The notes: a model not told the origin generated them from the sequence alone. 64,000 nt of DNA from Nocardiopsis gilva YIM 90087 (GCF_002263495.1 NZ_CP022753.1:2666001-2730000), one strand, 5' to 3'. Positions 33,379 through 42,152 are shown, counted from the first letter of the stretch. Numbers and translations: made by a program.

Positions 33379-33863
33379 CGCGATCTACCCCAATCACCCC
33401 GTTGCCCCGTGAGTCCCGGGCTACTGTGCCCGCCTCCCGACGACCGGAACTTCGGCGATGCAGTGGTCAGCTTACTCATGCGACTCGCAGTATGCCTGTC
33501 CGTAATCGGTCACGGATTCTTGGTCGAAGGCAGCGCAACTCCGACGTTCTGGCCTGCGCTCACCTAGTCGCGGCCGGGTAGCCAGACGAGCAGGGGAAGG
33601 AGTGAGCACTGCCGTTAGGCATCAGCGACGAATGAAGGAAAAGAACAGGGGAGGATCTTTCCCAAGTATCTCCACCGTCCCGCCTCAGTGGTTGCTGTCT
33701 GCTGGCGGGCCCACCCACCCCACGTCTGCTGTGGTGTCCGACGCGCGTTTACCTGCGGCTCTGTCGTGTCCTACTTCAGGAACAGCCGACCATCCGGCAC
33801 TTGCACCTGTTGTCTTCCCTGACGGAAAGGCCGCGCCGCCGAGTCGGTTGGTCGGCTGGTCCC
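33379..33863. other. 485-base interval without a recognisable gene
   Basis: G+C content drops here compared with the left flank and stays lower to about 37 kb. A plus-strand open frame (33602-33943) has unconvincing composition and runs into the next gene, so it is not called. Short direct repeats or att sites were looked for and not found. It probably holds the promoter of the ArsR-type regulator gene. Confidence 0.6.
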
Positions 33864-35066
33864 TCATTCCTGCTGAGAACCAGCGCGTATCGCCTGGACC
33901 GTTAGTGCGGCGAGAAGGGCGTACTCATCCGATCGGCAGTTAAAGGGCGGGGTGAGGACGACGGACGAGAGGTCTGATGTTGCCCCGAGACGCAGCCGTG
34001 CGTTAGCCGCACGGTAGGCGACTGCCGCAGCGGGGGCATCCGAGGCCTGTTTCCCGGATCCGTGAAGCTCGATAGCGACGCCGAGACCGAGCTGACGGAC
34101 GACATGGGAGGTGCCGCTGAGTCCGTCTCGTAGCCGATCGGCAAGACCGGCGCCCCATGCGTCGATGGCAGCCAAGGTGCCGTGATTGATGAGCGAATAC
34201 ACCGTGTATGCGGCGATGGAAGACGCCATTGGTGATGGAGGCTGGGGGATGTAAGAAGACGTACGTCCGTAAGGACTGTGCCGCGCGATGATGGCTCCGA
34301 TGGGGGCGTAGCCAGCTGCCAGACTGTCTCCGATAACAAGGAGATCCGGCCTGACCCGGGCGTTCTGTGCGTGGTGAAGACAGTAGACGCGGCCCGTGCG
34401 CCCGAGCCCAATCTGGGATTCGTCCCAGGCCCAGGCCAAGCTGAGATCGTCACAGATATTCCGGACGTCTTCCAAGAACTCCAGTGGAAGCGCGCGACTG
34501 ATCGGTGGCCGCAGCGATATGGCCGAGACTTTGCAGGCAGATCGGTGAATCATCTCCTCGACGGCATCGGTCCAATGCGTGGGTCCGCAGGATGTGCTGA
34601 TCGTGCTGGTCGAGAAGATGTCCCCCTGGATTGTCGCGACCCGTAACTTCGCGTCTGCCCCGTCGAAGCCGTGCAGGTGCAGGATCGAGCCGGGTAGGAG
34701 GCGACGAGCTTGCGCACCGTGGGATGCCATGGCCAGCGCTGCCCGACGGGCGGAGATCCCGCTTTCAGCGAGCAGACCCGTTTCGCAGCCCATGAAGGCG
34801 GCCAGGGTTGAGGCGAGTTTGCAAGCTCCGGCGTACGTCCACCCCTCGGGCAGTTGAGGTAGCAGCAAGTCCGCACTCAGGTGCTCGGTGATCTCCTTGC
34901 CCCAGCCGTAGCCGAAGATCGCGGTGTCATCGACCGCCGTCGCGTCCAGCAGGCGTGCCCCCGCGGCCCCCGCCAGAGCGGGGCCGCGGCCTTTGCGGGC
35001 AGCGCTCGTTCGACCGCTGTTCCGCAGATTACGGCGGGACGGTAGAGGTAGGCGTTCCGCGCTCAT
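33864..35066 (-). CDS. Class III aminotransferase-like protein lacking the PLP lysine
   Basis: A 400-residue protein of the ornithine/diaminobutyrate aminotransferase fold. The hallmark DESQIGLGRTGR is present (about residue 230), and so is the segment RPDLLVIGDSLAAGYAPIGA where active enzymes have PDxxxxGKxLxGGxxPxGA. The lysine that binds PLP is Asp here (codon GAC). Other blocks are CETGLLAESGISARRAALAM and FLEDVRNICDDLSLAWAWDE. It may bind PLP or substrate without catalysis, acting as a sensor or partner; otherwise it is a decayed enzyme with an intact frame. ATG 35066 overlaps the upstream ATP-binding gene as ATGA, with AGGAGG seven bases before it, so expression of the two is tightly coupled. 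G+C content is lower than in the core genes. Confidence 0.72.
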   Translation of the reverse strand: MSAERLPLPSRRNLRNSGRTSAARKGRGPALAGAAGARLLDATAVDDTAIFGYGWGKEITEHLSADLLLPQLPEGWTYAGACKLASTLAAFMGCETGLLAESGISARRAALAMASHGAQARRLLPGSILHLHGFDGADAKLRVATIQGDIFSTSTISTSCGPTHWTDAVEEMIHRSACKVSAISLRPPISRALPLEFLEDVRNICDDLSLAWAWDESQIGLGRTGRVYCLHHAQNARVRPDLLVIGDSLAAGYAPIGAIIARHSPYGRTSSYIPQPPSPMASSIAAYTVYSLINHGTLAAIDAWGAGLADRLRDGLSGTSHVVRQLGLGVAIELHGSGKQASDAPAAAVAYRAANARLRLGATSDLSSVVLTPPFNCRSDEYALLAALTVQAIRAGSQQE

Positions 35067-35632
35067 CGAAGGGCCTCCTGGATCTGTGCGCGGAGCGACT
35101 GGTCCACGAGGGGCGAGAACGCCCACTCTGATCCTGGTCGGGCGATGCGAAGCTCGATCGCGCTCGGTCCCGGGTCTATGGGGACGGGGGCACTGAACCA
35201 GACGACCTTTCCGGGTGGCCGGGAACGCCAACCGCAGCGGCCGTCCGACAGGTTGCTGATGAGGTCGAGACCGCGTCCTGATTCGGAGAGTCGGACACTA
35301 GCCATGTCCTCATCGATCGTCCCAAGGAATGAATCGAGGTCGTCGCCGACGATCTCGCCTTCGACGTAGTCAACGGGGCATCGCGGTAACTCCAGGTGCG
35401 TTGGGTCGCTGTCGTACACCTCGACCTCCACCCGAGTGAATTTGCTGGTCACCGACAGGTGGATAGGGGCGCGGCCGTGCTCGATGGCGTTGGCGACGGC
35501 CTCGCTGACCATCAACCTGGCATCGTCGACGCTGCCCTGGGAGCACCCCAGCGGGATGAGAGACGAGGTGAGGAAGGCTCGTGCCACTGAGGGGCTGTTG
35601 GTGTGTGGCGCGAGCGGGAGCACGGATGGCAT
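35063..35632 (-). CDS. HATPase_c-type ATP-binding regulator (anti-sigma/AbaA-like)
   Basis: About 189 residues with a GHKL (Bergerat) ATPase fold. The N box is SEAVANAIEHG (near residue 55) and the later glycine motif SESGRGLDLI (near 130). This is the family of SpoIIAB/RsbW-like proteins that in Streptomyces accompany WhiJ-like XRE and DUF397 genes. It is divergent from exactly such a pair (35833, 36699). ATG 35632 (MPSVLPLAPHTNSPS) is chosen because homology begins there; GTG 35662 would add ten residues, and neither has a good ribosome site. It overlaps the aminotransferase-like gene by four bases. A C-terminal extension of about 60 residues after the kinase fold has unknown function. Confidence 0.82.
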   Translation of the reverse strand: MPSVLPLAPHTNSPSVARAFLTSSLIPLGCSQGSVDDARLMVSEAVANAIEHGRAPIHLSVTSKFTRVEVEVYDSDPTHLELPRCPVDYVEGEIVGDDLDSFLGTIDEDMASVRLSESGRGLDLISNLSDGRCGWRSRPPGKVVWFSAPVPIDPGPSAIELRIARPGSEWAFSPLVDQSLRAQIQEALR

Positions 35633-35832
35633 GGGACAGGGCGAGTTGGACACTCGGATCACCCACAGAGTCGGTCGGGGCAGCCGTCCTCTTGTCCGGC
35701 TGGATGTTGGAACACGCTACTCTGGATTCAAGAGATTTCAAGCGGATTGGGTAATCGCGTAGGTGCTTGTATTGCTCAGAGAGCTGGCTGCGAGCTTTAG
35801 AATCAAGACCTGCTCTGTCGAAGGAGGCGTCG

Positions 35833-36684
35833 GTGGCTACCAAGTACGTTCCGACTGTGGGTAAGCGTCGTCTGTCACGCGAGTTGCGGAGGCTGCGCAA
35901 CGATCGAGGGCTGACGCTGAAGGACGTCGCGAAGAGGCTTGATTGTTCGCACGGCAAGGTCGCCAACCTCGAGACCGGGAACTGGATGCGAATCAGCCTC
36001 ACCGACATCCGCGCGATGCTAGATCTCTATGAGGTGACCGACCCGAAGCGTCGTGAGGCCATCGAGACCCTGGTTCGGCAGGCGCGGGAGCGTGGTTGGT
36101 GGGAGAAGTACAGTCCGCACCTGCCTGCGGCTTACGTGGGCTTCGAGAATGAAGCGTGTCGGATCAGTACGTTCCAGTGCGATGTTGTTCCCGGTCTCCT
36201 TCAGACGGCGGACTACACCCGTGCGCTTGTCGGAAGGCAGCTGGGCGATGATCCCGCCGAGGTCGAGCGCTTGGTTGAGAGCCGTCAGCGGCGTCACCAG
36301 ATCTTCGAGCGCTCGAATCCCCCGAAGCTATGGGCCATCCTCGATGAATCGGCGCTACTGCACATCCCTGACCGATCGGTGTTCCGGGATCAGGTGCAAC
36401 ACCTTGTGAGTCTCGCCACGGGAGTTAAGACCATCACGATTCAGCTGGTGCCCATAGCCGCTGGTCTGCACAATGGCCTCGGTCAGAAGTTCGTCATCCT
36501 CGACTACGAGGACGAACTGGACTTATCGGTGGTCTACCTTGAGCTGTACGGCCAAGCGCTGTACATCGAAGACAAACCTCGAGTGACCGGTTACCGCGAC
36601 CTCTTCAACCTGATTCAGTTGGATGCGCTCCACCCCCACGAAACCGTCCCCTACCTGCGCGCCATGCTCGATCAGTCGGACTAG
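35833..36684 (+). CDS. WhiJ-like XRE regulator with DUF5753 domain
   Basis: A 283-residue DNA-binding regulator. The N-terminal XRE HTH spans about residues 15-70 (LRRLRNDRGLTLKDVAKRLD then SHGKVANLETG). The C-terminal DUF5753 domain (about 100-275) has the characteristic FQCDVVPGLLQTADYTRALV and LHIPDRSVFRDQVQHLV. This is the Scr1/WhiJ class that, with DUF397 partners, controls development and secondary metabolism in streptomycetes. GTG 35833 is preceded by a perfect AAGGAGG, and the longer frame from 35767 is not needed. It is followed after 14 bases by its DUF397 partner and is divergent from the ATP-binding/aminotransferase-like pair, giving a complete regulatory cassette. Confidence 0.93.
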   Translation: MATKYVPTVGKRRLSRELRRLRNDRGLTLKDVAKRLDCSHGKVANLETGNWMRISLTDIRAMLDLYEVTDPKRREAIETLVRQARERGWWEKYSPHLPAAYVGFENEACRISTFQCDVVPGLLQTADYTRALVGRQLGDDPAEVERLVESRQRRHQIFERSNPPKLWAILDESALLHIPDRSVFRDQVQHLVSLATGVKTITIQLVPIAAGLHNGLGQKFVILDYEDELDLSVVYLELYGQALYIEDKPRVTGYRDLFNLIQLDALHPHETVPYLRAMLDQSD

Positions 36685-36698
36685 AGAGCACCCCCATC

Positions 36699-36902
36699 AT
36701 GAGCCACGAGACCCTAACTGACCTGGTGTTCCAAAAGAGCAGCTACTCCAACCCAGGTGAGTGTGTCGAAGTGGCTCCGCTGTCGTGTGGAGGCCGGGCA
36801 GTCCGTGACTCCAAGAGTCCGGTGGGGTTGATCCAGCGCTTCCCTGTCGTTGAGTGGTCCAGATTCATTCGCGCCGTCAAGTCCGGTGAGTTCAGCGCCT
36901 GA
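36699..36902 (+). CDS. DUF397 family protein paired with the XRE regulator
   Basis: A 67-residue protein with the standard DUF397 layout: LVFQKSSYSNPGECVEVAPL, then GGRAVRDSKSPVGLI, and WSRFIRAVKSGEFSA at the end. It follows the WhiJ-like gene by 14 bases in the same operon. DUF397 partners bind or modulate the XRE protein, although the mechanism is debated (toxin-antitoxin-like behaviour has been suggested). It is of canonical length, unlike the solo DUF397 at 19.1 kb. The ribosome site is weak, so translational coupling with the XRE gene is likely. Confidence 0.92.
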   Translation: MSHETLTDLVFQKSSYSNPGECVEVAPLSCGGRAVRDSKSPVGLIQRFPVVEWSRFIRAVKSGEFSA

Positions 36903-37440
36903 CCGGTGCACTCTTCAGGGATGCGCCGTTAGCACAGACTGCTCGACCACGGAAGCCCGTGCCCGGAAGCGGTCGGATCCCTATCCAGAGGGCGATTTCA
37001 TCGCGATTCTGGGTGTGCGGCAGGTCACCTGCCGTGAGTGATAACCGGTCGAGAGGAAGCGGAGGTTCCCATGCCAGCGTCAGGGGAAGACTGCCGGGAC
37101 TGCGGGAATCACCAGTCCGAGTGCACCTGTCCGGGTGGGCCGAACACCTGACACAAACTCCGACCAGGTGCTCGTCCTGTGCTGTTGAGAGTGACTCATC
37201 AGATCACCCGTCTGGGCTGATGACCGGACAGCACCGATGAGGTGGCTCTGTGGTGATAACGATGTCGAGAATAGCGCCGTGACGTACGTCGCCGTCGGAG
37301 CCCAGGTCCTGAGCCGAGCTGAGTTCAGGGCCTGGGCCGCAAATCTGGGGCCATCCACAACCGGCTGCGGAGTCCGTGTGAAGGTCCTAAGCTCGTGAGG
37401 CACCATCCGACTCACGAGCCATATACGGAGCAGCCACGTC
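36903..37440. other. 538-base interval upstream of dnaE containing one microgene
   Basis: It holds a Cys-rich microprotein (37071-37151) and presumably the dnaE promoter. A 39-codon GTG frame near 37280-37399 just before dnaE has no ribosome site and is not called. G+C content is lower than in the flanking his and ileS regions. Confidence 0.55.
37071..37151 (+). CDS. Cysteine-rich 26-residue microprotein
   Basis: The frame encodes 26 residues with four cysteines spaced CxxC-x6-CxC (DCRDCGNHQSECTC). This could form a zinc knuckle or a disulfide-bonded peptide. The ATG is preceded by an ideal GGAGG at five bases, better than most genes here. It lies 168 bases after the DUF397 stop on the same strand. 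No homologue is known to me; coding is supported by the ribosome site, the Cys pattern and the clean short frame, and not by anything else. Confidence 0.5.
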   Translation: MPASGEDCRDCGNHQSECTCPGGPNT

Positions 37441-40400
37441 ATGGCCGATTCCTTCGCTCACCTGCACGTCCACACCGAGTACTCGATGCTCGACGGAGCG
37501 GCGAAGCTCAAGCCGCTCTTCGCGGAGGCGGCAAACCAGGGAATGCCCGCTGTGGCAATGACAGACCACGGCAACATGTTCGGCGCCTACGAGTTCTACC
37601 AGCAGTCGCAGGGCACCGGCGTCAAACCGATCATCGGCATCGAGGCCTACGTCGCGCCAGAGTCCCGGTTCCATAAGAAGCGGGTCCAGTGGGGACGTTC
37701 GGCGGGTACGGACGACGCCTCAACCGAGGGTGGCAAGGACATCTCAGGTGGTGGCCGCTACCTGCACATGACGATGCTCGCAGAGAACGAGATCGGGCTG
37801 CGCAATCTCTTCCGCCTCTCCTCACTCGCGTCGATTGAGGGCTACTACATGAAGCCCCGGATGGACCTGGAACTGATGTCCCAGTACAGCGAGGGCATCA
37901 TCGTCAGCACCGGCTGTCCCTCCGGTGGCGTGCAGACGCGCCTGCGACTCGGCCAGGAGAAGGAGGCGATCGAGTACGCCGCCAAGCTGCAGGACATCTT
38001 CGGCCGGGAGAACGTCTTCCTGGAGCTGATGGACCACGGCGTGGACATCGAAAAGCAGGTCCGCTCCGGGCTCCTGAAAGTCGGCAAGGAACTCAGCATC
38101 CCGCCGCTGGTCACCAACGACTCGCACTATGTCTACGAGAGCCAGGCCACCGCGCATGACGCGTTGCTGGCTGTCGGTGTCGGTAAGAACCTGGACGACC
38201 CCACGCGGTTCCGGTTCAACGGTGCGGGTTACTACCTCAAGACCGCCGACGAGATGCGCGGCATCCTCAACTTCGACGAGTGGGCGCAGGGGTGCAAGAA
38301 CACGCTGCTCGTGGCCGAACGCATCGCCCCCGACGCCTACGACAACGTCTTCGCTTCCCGGGACCTGTCACCTAAGTTCCCTGTTCCCGAGGGCGAAAGC
38401 CAGCTCTCCTGGCTGAAGAAGGAAGTCGAGCGCGGCATCCCCACACGCTTCCCCGACGGGGCAAGCGAGGAAGTGCGCCAGCGGATCGAGTACGAACTCG
38501 GCATCATCGAGTCCATGGGCTTCCCGGCCTACTTCCTCGTCGTCGCCGACATCTGCCAGTACGCGCGGAAGAACGACATCGCCCTCGGCCCGGGCCGGGG
38601 CTCGGCGACCGGCTCGATGGTCGCCTACGTCCTGGGCATCACCGACCTTGACCCGATCGAGCACAGCCTCATCTTCGAGCGGTTCCTCAACCCCGAACGT
38701 GTCACCATGCCCGATGTCGACCTGGACTTCGACGAGCGTCGGCGCGGCGAGATGATCGACTATGTCACTCGCATGTACGGGGAGGAGAACACAGCCCAGA
38801 TCCTGACCTTCGGCACTATCAAGGCCAAGGCCGCGGTGAAGGACTCGACCCGGATCCTCGGGTTCCCCTACTCCCTCGGCGACCAGATCACCAAAGCCTT
38901 CCCCGCAGCTGCCAACGGCAAGGAGATCCCGCTCGACGCCGTTTACAGCGAGGACCATGAGCGGCACGCGGAAACGACCGAGCTGCGCTCGTTGATGGAG
39001 AAGGATCAGCAGGTCAACAAGGTTATGGAGACCGCTCGCGGTATCGAGGGCCTGACCCGCGGCACCGGCGTCCACGCGGCTGGCGTCATCCTCTCCGACG
39101 TACCGCTCCTCGACGTCATCCCCCTGCACAAGCGCGACACCGACGGCGCCATCATCACCGGGTTCCCATTCCCTCAGTGCGAGGAAATGGGCCTGCTCAA
39201 GATGGACTTCCTCGGCCTGCGGAATCTCACCGTGATCGACGACGCGGTGAAGAACGTCAAGGAGGCCGAGGGGATCGACATCGATCTGCCGACGCTCCCG
39301 CTCGATGACGAGAAGACCTACAAGCTCCTGTCGCGAGGTGACACCCTCGGCGTCTTCCAGCTCGACGGTGGCGCGATGCGCAACCTGCTCAAGCGCATGG
39401 AACCGAAGAAGTTCGGTGACATCGCCGCTGTGCTCGCGCTCTACCGGCCCGGCCCCATGGCGGCGAACGCCCACAACGACTACGCCGACCGCTCGAATGG
39501 GCGGCAGGACATCACCCCGATCCATCCCGAGCTCGAGGCTGCCCTTGAGCCGATCCTCGGTGAGACCTTCCACCTGCTCGTCTACCAGGAGCAGGTCATG
39601 GCCATCGCCCAGCAGCTGGCCGGGTACAGCCTGGGCGGCGCCGACCTCATGCGCCGGGCGATGGGCAAGAAGAAGAAGGAAGCCCTCGAAAAGGAAGAGG
39701 TCAAGTTCTTCGAGGGCGCCAAGGAACGGGGCTTTTCACAGGAGGCCGTCCAGGCCTTGTGGGACGTCATGCTGCCGTTCTCCGGCTATGCGTTCAACAA
39801 GTCGCACACCGCCGGGTACGGGCTCGTCTCCTACTGGACCGCCTACCTCAAGGCCAACCACCCCGCCTCCTATATGGCGGCCCTTCTGACGTCTGTCGGT
39901 GACGACAAGGACAAGATGGCCGTCTACCTGGCCGAATGCCGGTCCCAGGGCATCAATGTGCTGCCCCCCGACGTCAACGAGTCCGGTCTGCGGTTCACCC
40001 CGGTCGGCCGGGACATCCGCTTCGGTATGGGCGCCGTCCGCAACGTGGGTGGGAACGTCGTCCACTCCATCACCACGACCCGCACCGAGAAGGGCAAGTT
40101 CAGCTCCTTCACCGATTTCCTGTCCAAGATCGAGCTGGCGGCCTGCAACAAGCGCGTCGTCGAATCGCTGATCAAGGCCGGTGCCTTCGACTCGCTGGGC
40201 CAGCCACGCCAGGCGCTGTACCGCCACCACGAGACCGCGGTCGAGGGGATGATCAGCTCCAAGAAGCAGGAGGCGAACGGCCAGTTCGACCTGTTCGGCG
40301 GCGGGGACGCCGATGCGGGCGACTCCACGCCCATCGGGCTCAACATCAACTGGGGCGATGACGAGTGGGACCGCAAGACCAAGCTCGCGTTCGAGCGGGA

Positions 40401-41007
40401 GATGCTCGGCCTGTACGTCTCCAGCCACCCGCTCTCGGGCGCCGAGCGGATCCTCGCCCGGTCCCGTGACACCTCGATCACCCAGATCGTGGCGGGTGAG
40501 CGCGGCGGCGAGCGCGGTGAGGTCCGCATCGCCGGACTGATCTCCAAGGTCGACAAGCGCGTGAACAAGGCGGGCAACCAGTGGGCCATCGCCACGGTGG
40601 AGGACCTGGACGCCAGCATGGAAGTCCTGTTCTTCCCCAAGACCTACCCCCTGTACATGGACGCCCTGATGGAGGACACCGCCGTCACCGTCAAGGGCCG
40701 GCTCAACGACCGCGACGGCACCTGGTCGATGTTCGCCTCCGAGATGTCGATCCTGGACATCTCCCACGTCTCGGAGGGGCCGCCCCCCATGCTGCTCACC
40801 GTGCAGGACAAGCGCCTCACGCCGGAGCTGGTGGATGAGCTCAAGCAGGTCCTGAAGGCCCACCGGGGCGAGACCCCGTTGACGATCCGGGTCGACCACC
40901 CAGTCAAGAGCCGGGTGTTCGAGATCCCGGGCTACCCGATCCAGGTGGGGCCGGAGTTCTCCGGCGATGTGAAGTCCCTGCTGGGGCCGGACGCGGTCAC
41001 GTACTGA
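37441..41007 (+). CDS. dnaE: DNA polymerase III alpha subunit, replicative
   Basis: The chromosomal replicase catalytic subunit, 1188 residues, as usual for actinobacterial DnaE1. The N-terminal PHP domain starts FAHLHVHTEYSMLDG (metal-binding His residues intact). The polymerase core has GPGRGSATGSMVAYVLGITD and the catalytic aspartates in MPDVDLDFDE (about 423-432), with the third Asp further on. Tandem HhH and an OB fold lie in the C-terminal third (SFTDFLSKIE; VRIAGLISKV). The end matches the tau-binding region. ATG 41007-side context: a strong terminator follows. It is separated from lspA/rluD by about 33 kb here, whereas it is nearer in Streptomyces, indicating that accessory DNA was inserted between core genes. 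GGAGCAGCC precedes the ATG. Confidence 0.97.
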   Translation: MADSFAHLHVHTEYSMLDGAAKLKPLFAEAANQGMPAVAMTDHGNMFGAYEFYQQSQGTGVKPIIGIEAYVAPESRFHKKRVQWGRSAGTDDASTEGGKDISGGGRYLHMTMLAENEIGLRNLFRLSSLASIEGYYMKPRMDLELMSQYSEGIIVSTGCPSGGVQTRLRLGQEKEAIEYAAKLQDIFGRENVFLELMDHGVDIEKQVRSGLLKVGKELSIPPLVTNDSHYVYESQATAHDALLAVGVGKNLDDPTRFRFNGAGYYLKTADEMRGILNFDEWAQGCKNTLLVAERIAPDAYDNVFASRDLSPKFPVPEGESQLSWLKKEVERGIPTRFPDGASEEVRQRIEYELGIIESMGFPAYFLVVADICQYARKNDIALGPGRGSATGSMVAYVLGITDLDPIEHSLIFERFLNPERVTMPDVDLDFDERRRGEMIDYVTRMYGEENTAQILTFGTIKAKAAVKDSTRILGFPYSLGDQITKAFPAAANGKEIPLDAVYSEDHERHAETTELRSLMEKDQQVNKVMETARGIEGLTRGTGVHAAGVILSDVPLLDVIPLHKRDTDGAIITGFPFPQCEEMGLLKMDFLGLRNLTVIDDAVKNVKEAEGIDIDLPTLPLDDEKTYKLLSRGDTLGVFQLDGGAMRNLLKRMEPKKFGDIAAVLALYRPGPMAANAHNDYADRSNGRQDITPIHPELEAALEPILGETFHLLVYQEQVMAIAQQLAGYSLGGADLMRRAMGKKKKEALEKEEVKFFEGAKERGFSQEAVQALWDVMLPFSGYAFNKSHTAGYGLVSYWTAYLKANHPASYMAALLTSVGDDKDKMAVYLAECRSQGINVLPPDVNESGLRFTPVGRDIRFGMGAVRNVGGNVVHSITTTRTEKGKFSSFTDFLSKIELAACNKRVVESLIKAGAFDSLGQPRQALYRHHETAVEGMISSKKQEANGQFDLFGGGDADAGDSTPIGLNINWGDDEWDRKTKLAFEREMLGLYVSSHPLSGAERILARSRDTSITQIVAGERGGERGEVRIAGLISKVDKRVNKAGNQWAIATVEDLDASMEVLFFPKTYPLYMDALMEDTAVTVKGRLNDRDGTWSMFASEMSILDISHVSEGPPPMLLTVQDKRLTPELVDELKQVLKAHRGETPLTIRVDHPVKSRVFEIPGYPIQVGPEFSGDVKSLLGPDAVTY

Positions 41008-41030
41008 CGCGAGTTTCCGGCCGTGGTGTC

Positions 41031-41061
41031 GGGCGGGGAGGGGCACGGCCCCTCCCCGCCC
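41031..41061 (+). terminator. Strong intrinsic terminator after dnaE
   Basis: GGGCGGGGAGGGG, loop CACGG, CCCCTCCCCGCCC then TTTTT. A perfect 13-bp stem with a T-tract, 23 bases after the dnaE stop. Confidence 0.9.
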
Positions 41062-41139
41062 TTTTTCGTGCCTGCGCGGGGGCGGGGACGGTGCCTGTGG
41101 TCGGTGCTCCTCGCGCTCCGTTGGTGTCGGCGGTCGGTC

Positions 41140-41184
41140 TTGACCGGAGTGAGTTAGCGATATATCGTAGAACTATCTCGATAG
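41140..41184 (+). promoter_or_regulatory. Promoter and probable self-operator of the PadR gene
   Basis: TTGACC (41140-41145) and TATCGT (41163-41168) are separated by 17 bases and fit a sigma-70-type promoter. The perfect palindrome CGATATATCG (41158-41167) overlaps the -10, and CTATC-TC-GATAG (41173-41184) lies over the start site. Two dyads in an AT-rich patch next to a repressor gene indicate autoregulation. Confidence 0.6.
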
Positions 41185-41246
41185 GAGATGAACTATCGAC
41201 ATTGATCACGATGGATCGACGTTGTCACCAACCGAAGGAGAACGAG

Positions 41247-42104
41247 ATGACAGAGATGGCGATGCCGTGGGCCTGGGGCGGACGCCCGGAGAAGCAGCCG
41301 ATCGCCGGCGGCTGGGAGGTCCCCGAGGACCACAGCCACGAGGGCGACGGTGAGCGCGGGCGCGGCCGCGGGCCCCGGTGGCGCGGACGGAGCGGCGGAC
41401 GCGGTCGGCGCGGTCCGTGGGCACCGGAGGGATGGATGGCGATGGGAGGGTCCGGCGGGCCGGGCGGCGGCTTCCACCCGCCGCACCCGCCGCAGCCTCC
41501 CTTCCCGCCGAACATGCCGTGGGGCGGCCCGCAGGTCCCGCACGGGCATCCGATGGAGGGGATGTTCGGCGGAGGCCGGGGCCGCGGGCGCCGCGGCGGG
41601 CCGCGGGCCCGGCGGGGTGACGTCCGTACCGGGATCCTGCTGCTCCTGGCCGAGGAGCCCCGCAGCGGGTACGAGATCATCCGCGAGGGCAAAGAGCGCA
41701 GTAACGGCGCTTGGCGGCCCAGCCCCGGCTCGGTCTACCCGATGCTGCAGCAGCTGGAGGACGAAGGCCTGGTCCGTCCGGCCGAGGCGTCCGGCGGCGG
41801 GCGGCGCCGCCCCTTCGAACTGACCGATGAGGGGCACGCCTACGTCGAGGAGAACGCGGCCGAGCTGACCCCGCCGTGGGAGGCGGTGCACGAGGAGTAC
41901 ATGGACTCCATGGCACGCTATGGCGAGATCAGCTCCCTCGCCTACCAGCTGTCCGCGGCGGCGGCACAGGTCGCCCAGGCCGGAACCCCCGAGCAGCTGG
42001 ACCGGGCGAAGCGGCTGCTGGCCGAGACCAAGCGCGGCCTCTACCGCATCCTCGCCGAGGACGACACCGACGTCGATGAGGACGGCGAGGAGGGCGACGC
42101 CTAG
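41247..42104 (+). CDS. PadR-family transcriptional regulator with long Gly/Pro/Arg N terminus
   Basis: A 285-residue protein. The PadR winged HTH (about 127-205) reads RTGILLLLAEEPRSGYEIIR, then PSPGSVYPMLQQLEDEGLVR and GRRRPFELTDEG. A C-terminal helical dimerisation region follows (about 215-275). Residues 15-125 are an unusual low-complexity tract rich in Gly, Arg, Pro and His (GRGRGPRWRGRSGGRGRRGP; FHPPHPPQPPFPP). It resembles the long N-terminal extensions of some actinobacterial PadR proteins and could bind nucleic acid or other partners. ATG 41247 has AAGGAG nine bases upstream. Its own promoter carries palindromic operators. No effector or drug pump gene is adjacent. Confidence 0.9.
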   Translation: MTEMAMPWAWGGRPEKQPIAGGWEVPEDHSHEGDGERGRGRGPRWRGRSGGRGRRGPWAPEGWMAMGGSGGPGGGFHPPHPPQPPFPPNMPWGGPQVPHGHPMEGMFGGGRGRGRRGGPRARRGDVRTGILLLLAEEPRSGYEIIREGKERSNGAWRPSPGSVYPMLQQLEDEGLVRPAEASGGGRRRPFELTDEGHAYVEENAAELTPPWEAVHEEYMDSMARYGEISSLAYQLSAAAAQVAQAGTPEQLDRAKRLLAETKRGLYRILAEDDTDVDEDGEEGDA

Positions 42105-42152
42105 ATCGGCGCCCCACCGGCTGGTGCGGACCGCACCGGCGCCGGTAACCCC

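Noticed and set aside
33602-33943. Possible 113-residue protein in the low-G+C interval
   Set aside because: Ser/Pro/Ala-rich sequence with no domain, SD too close to the GTG, and its 3' part overlaps the aminotransferase-like gene.
37280-37399. 39-codon GTG frame directly before dnaE
   Set aside because: No ribosome site and no recognisable features; probably part of the dnaE leader.
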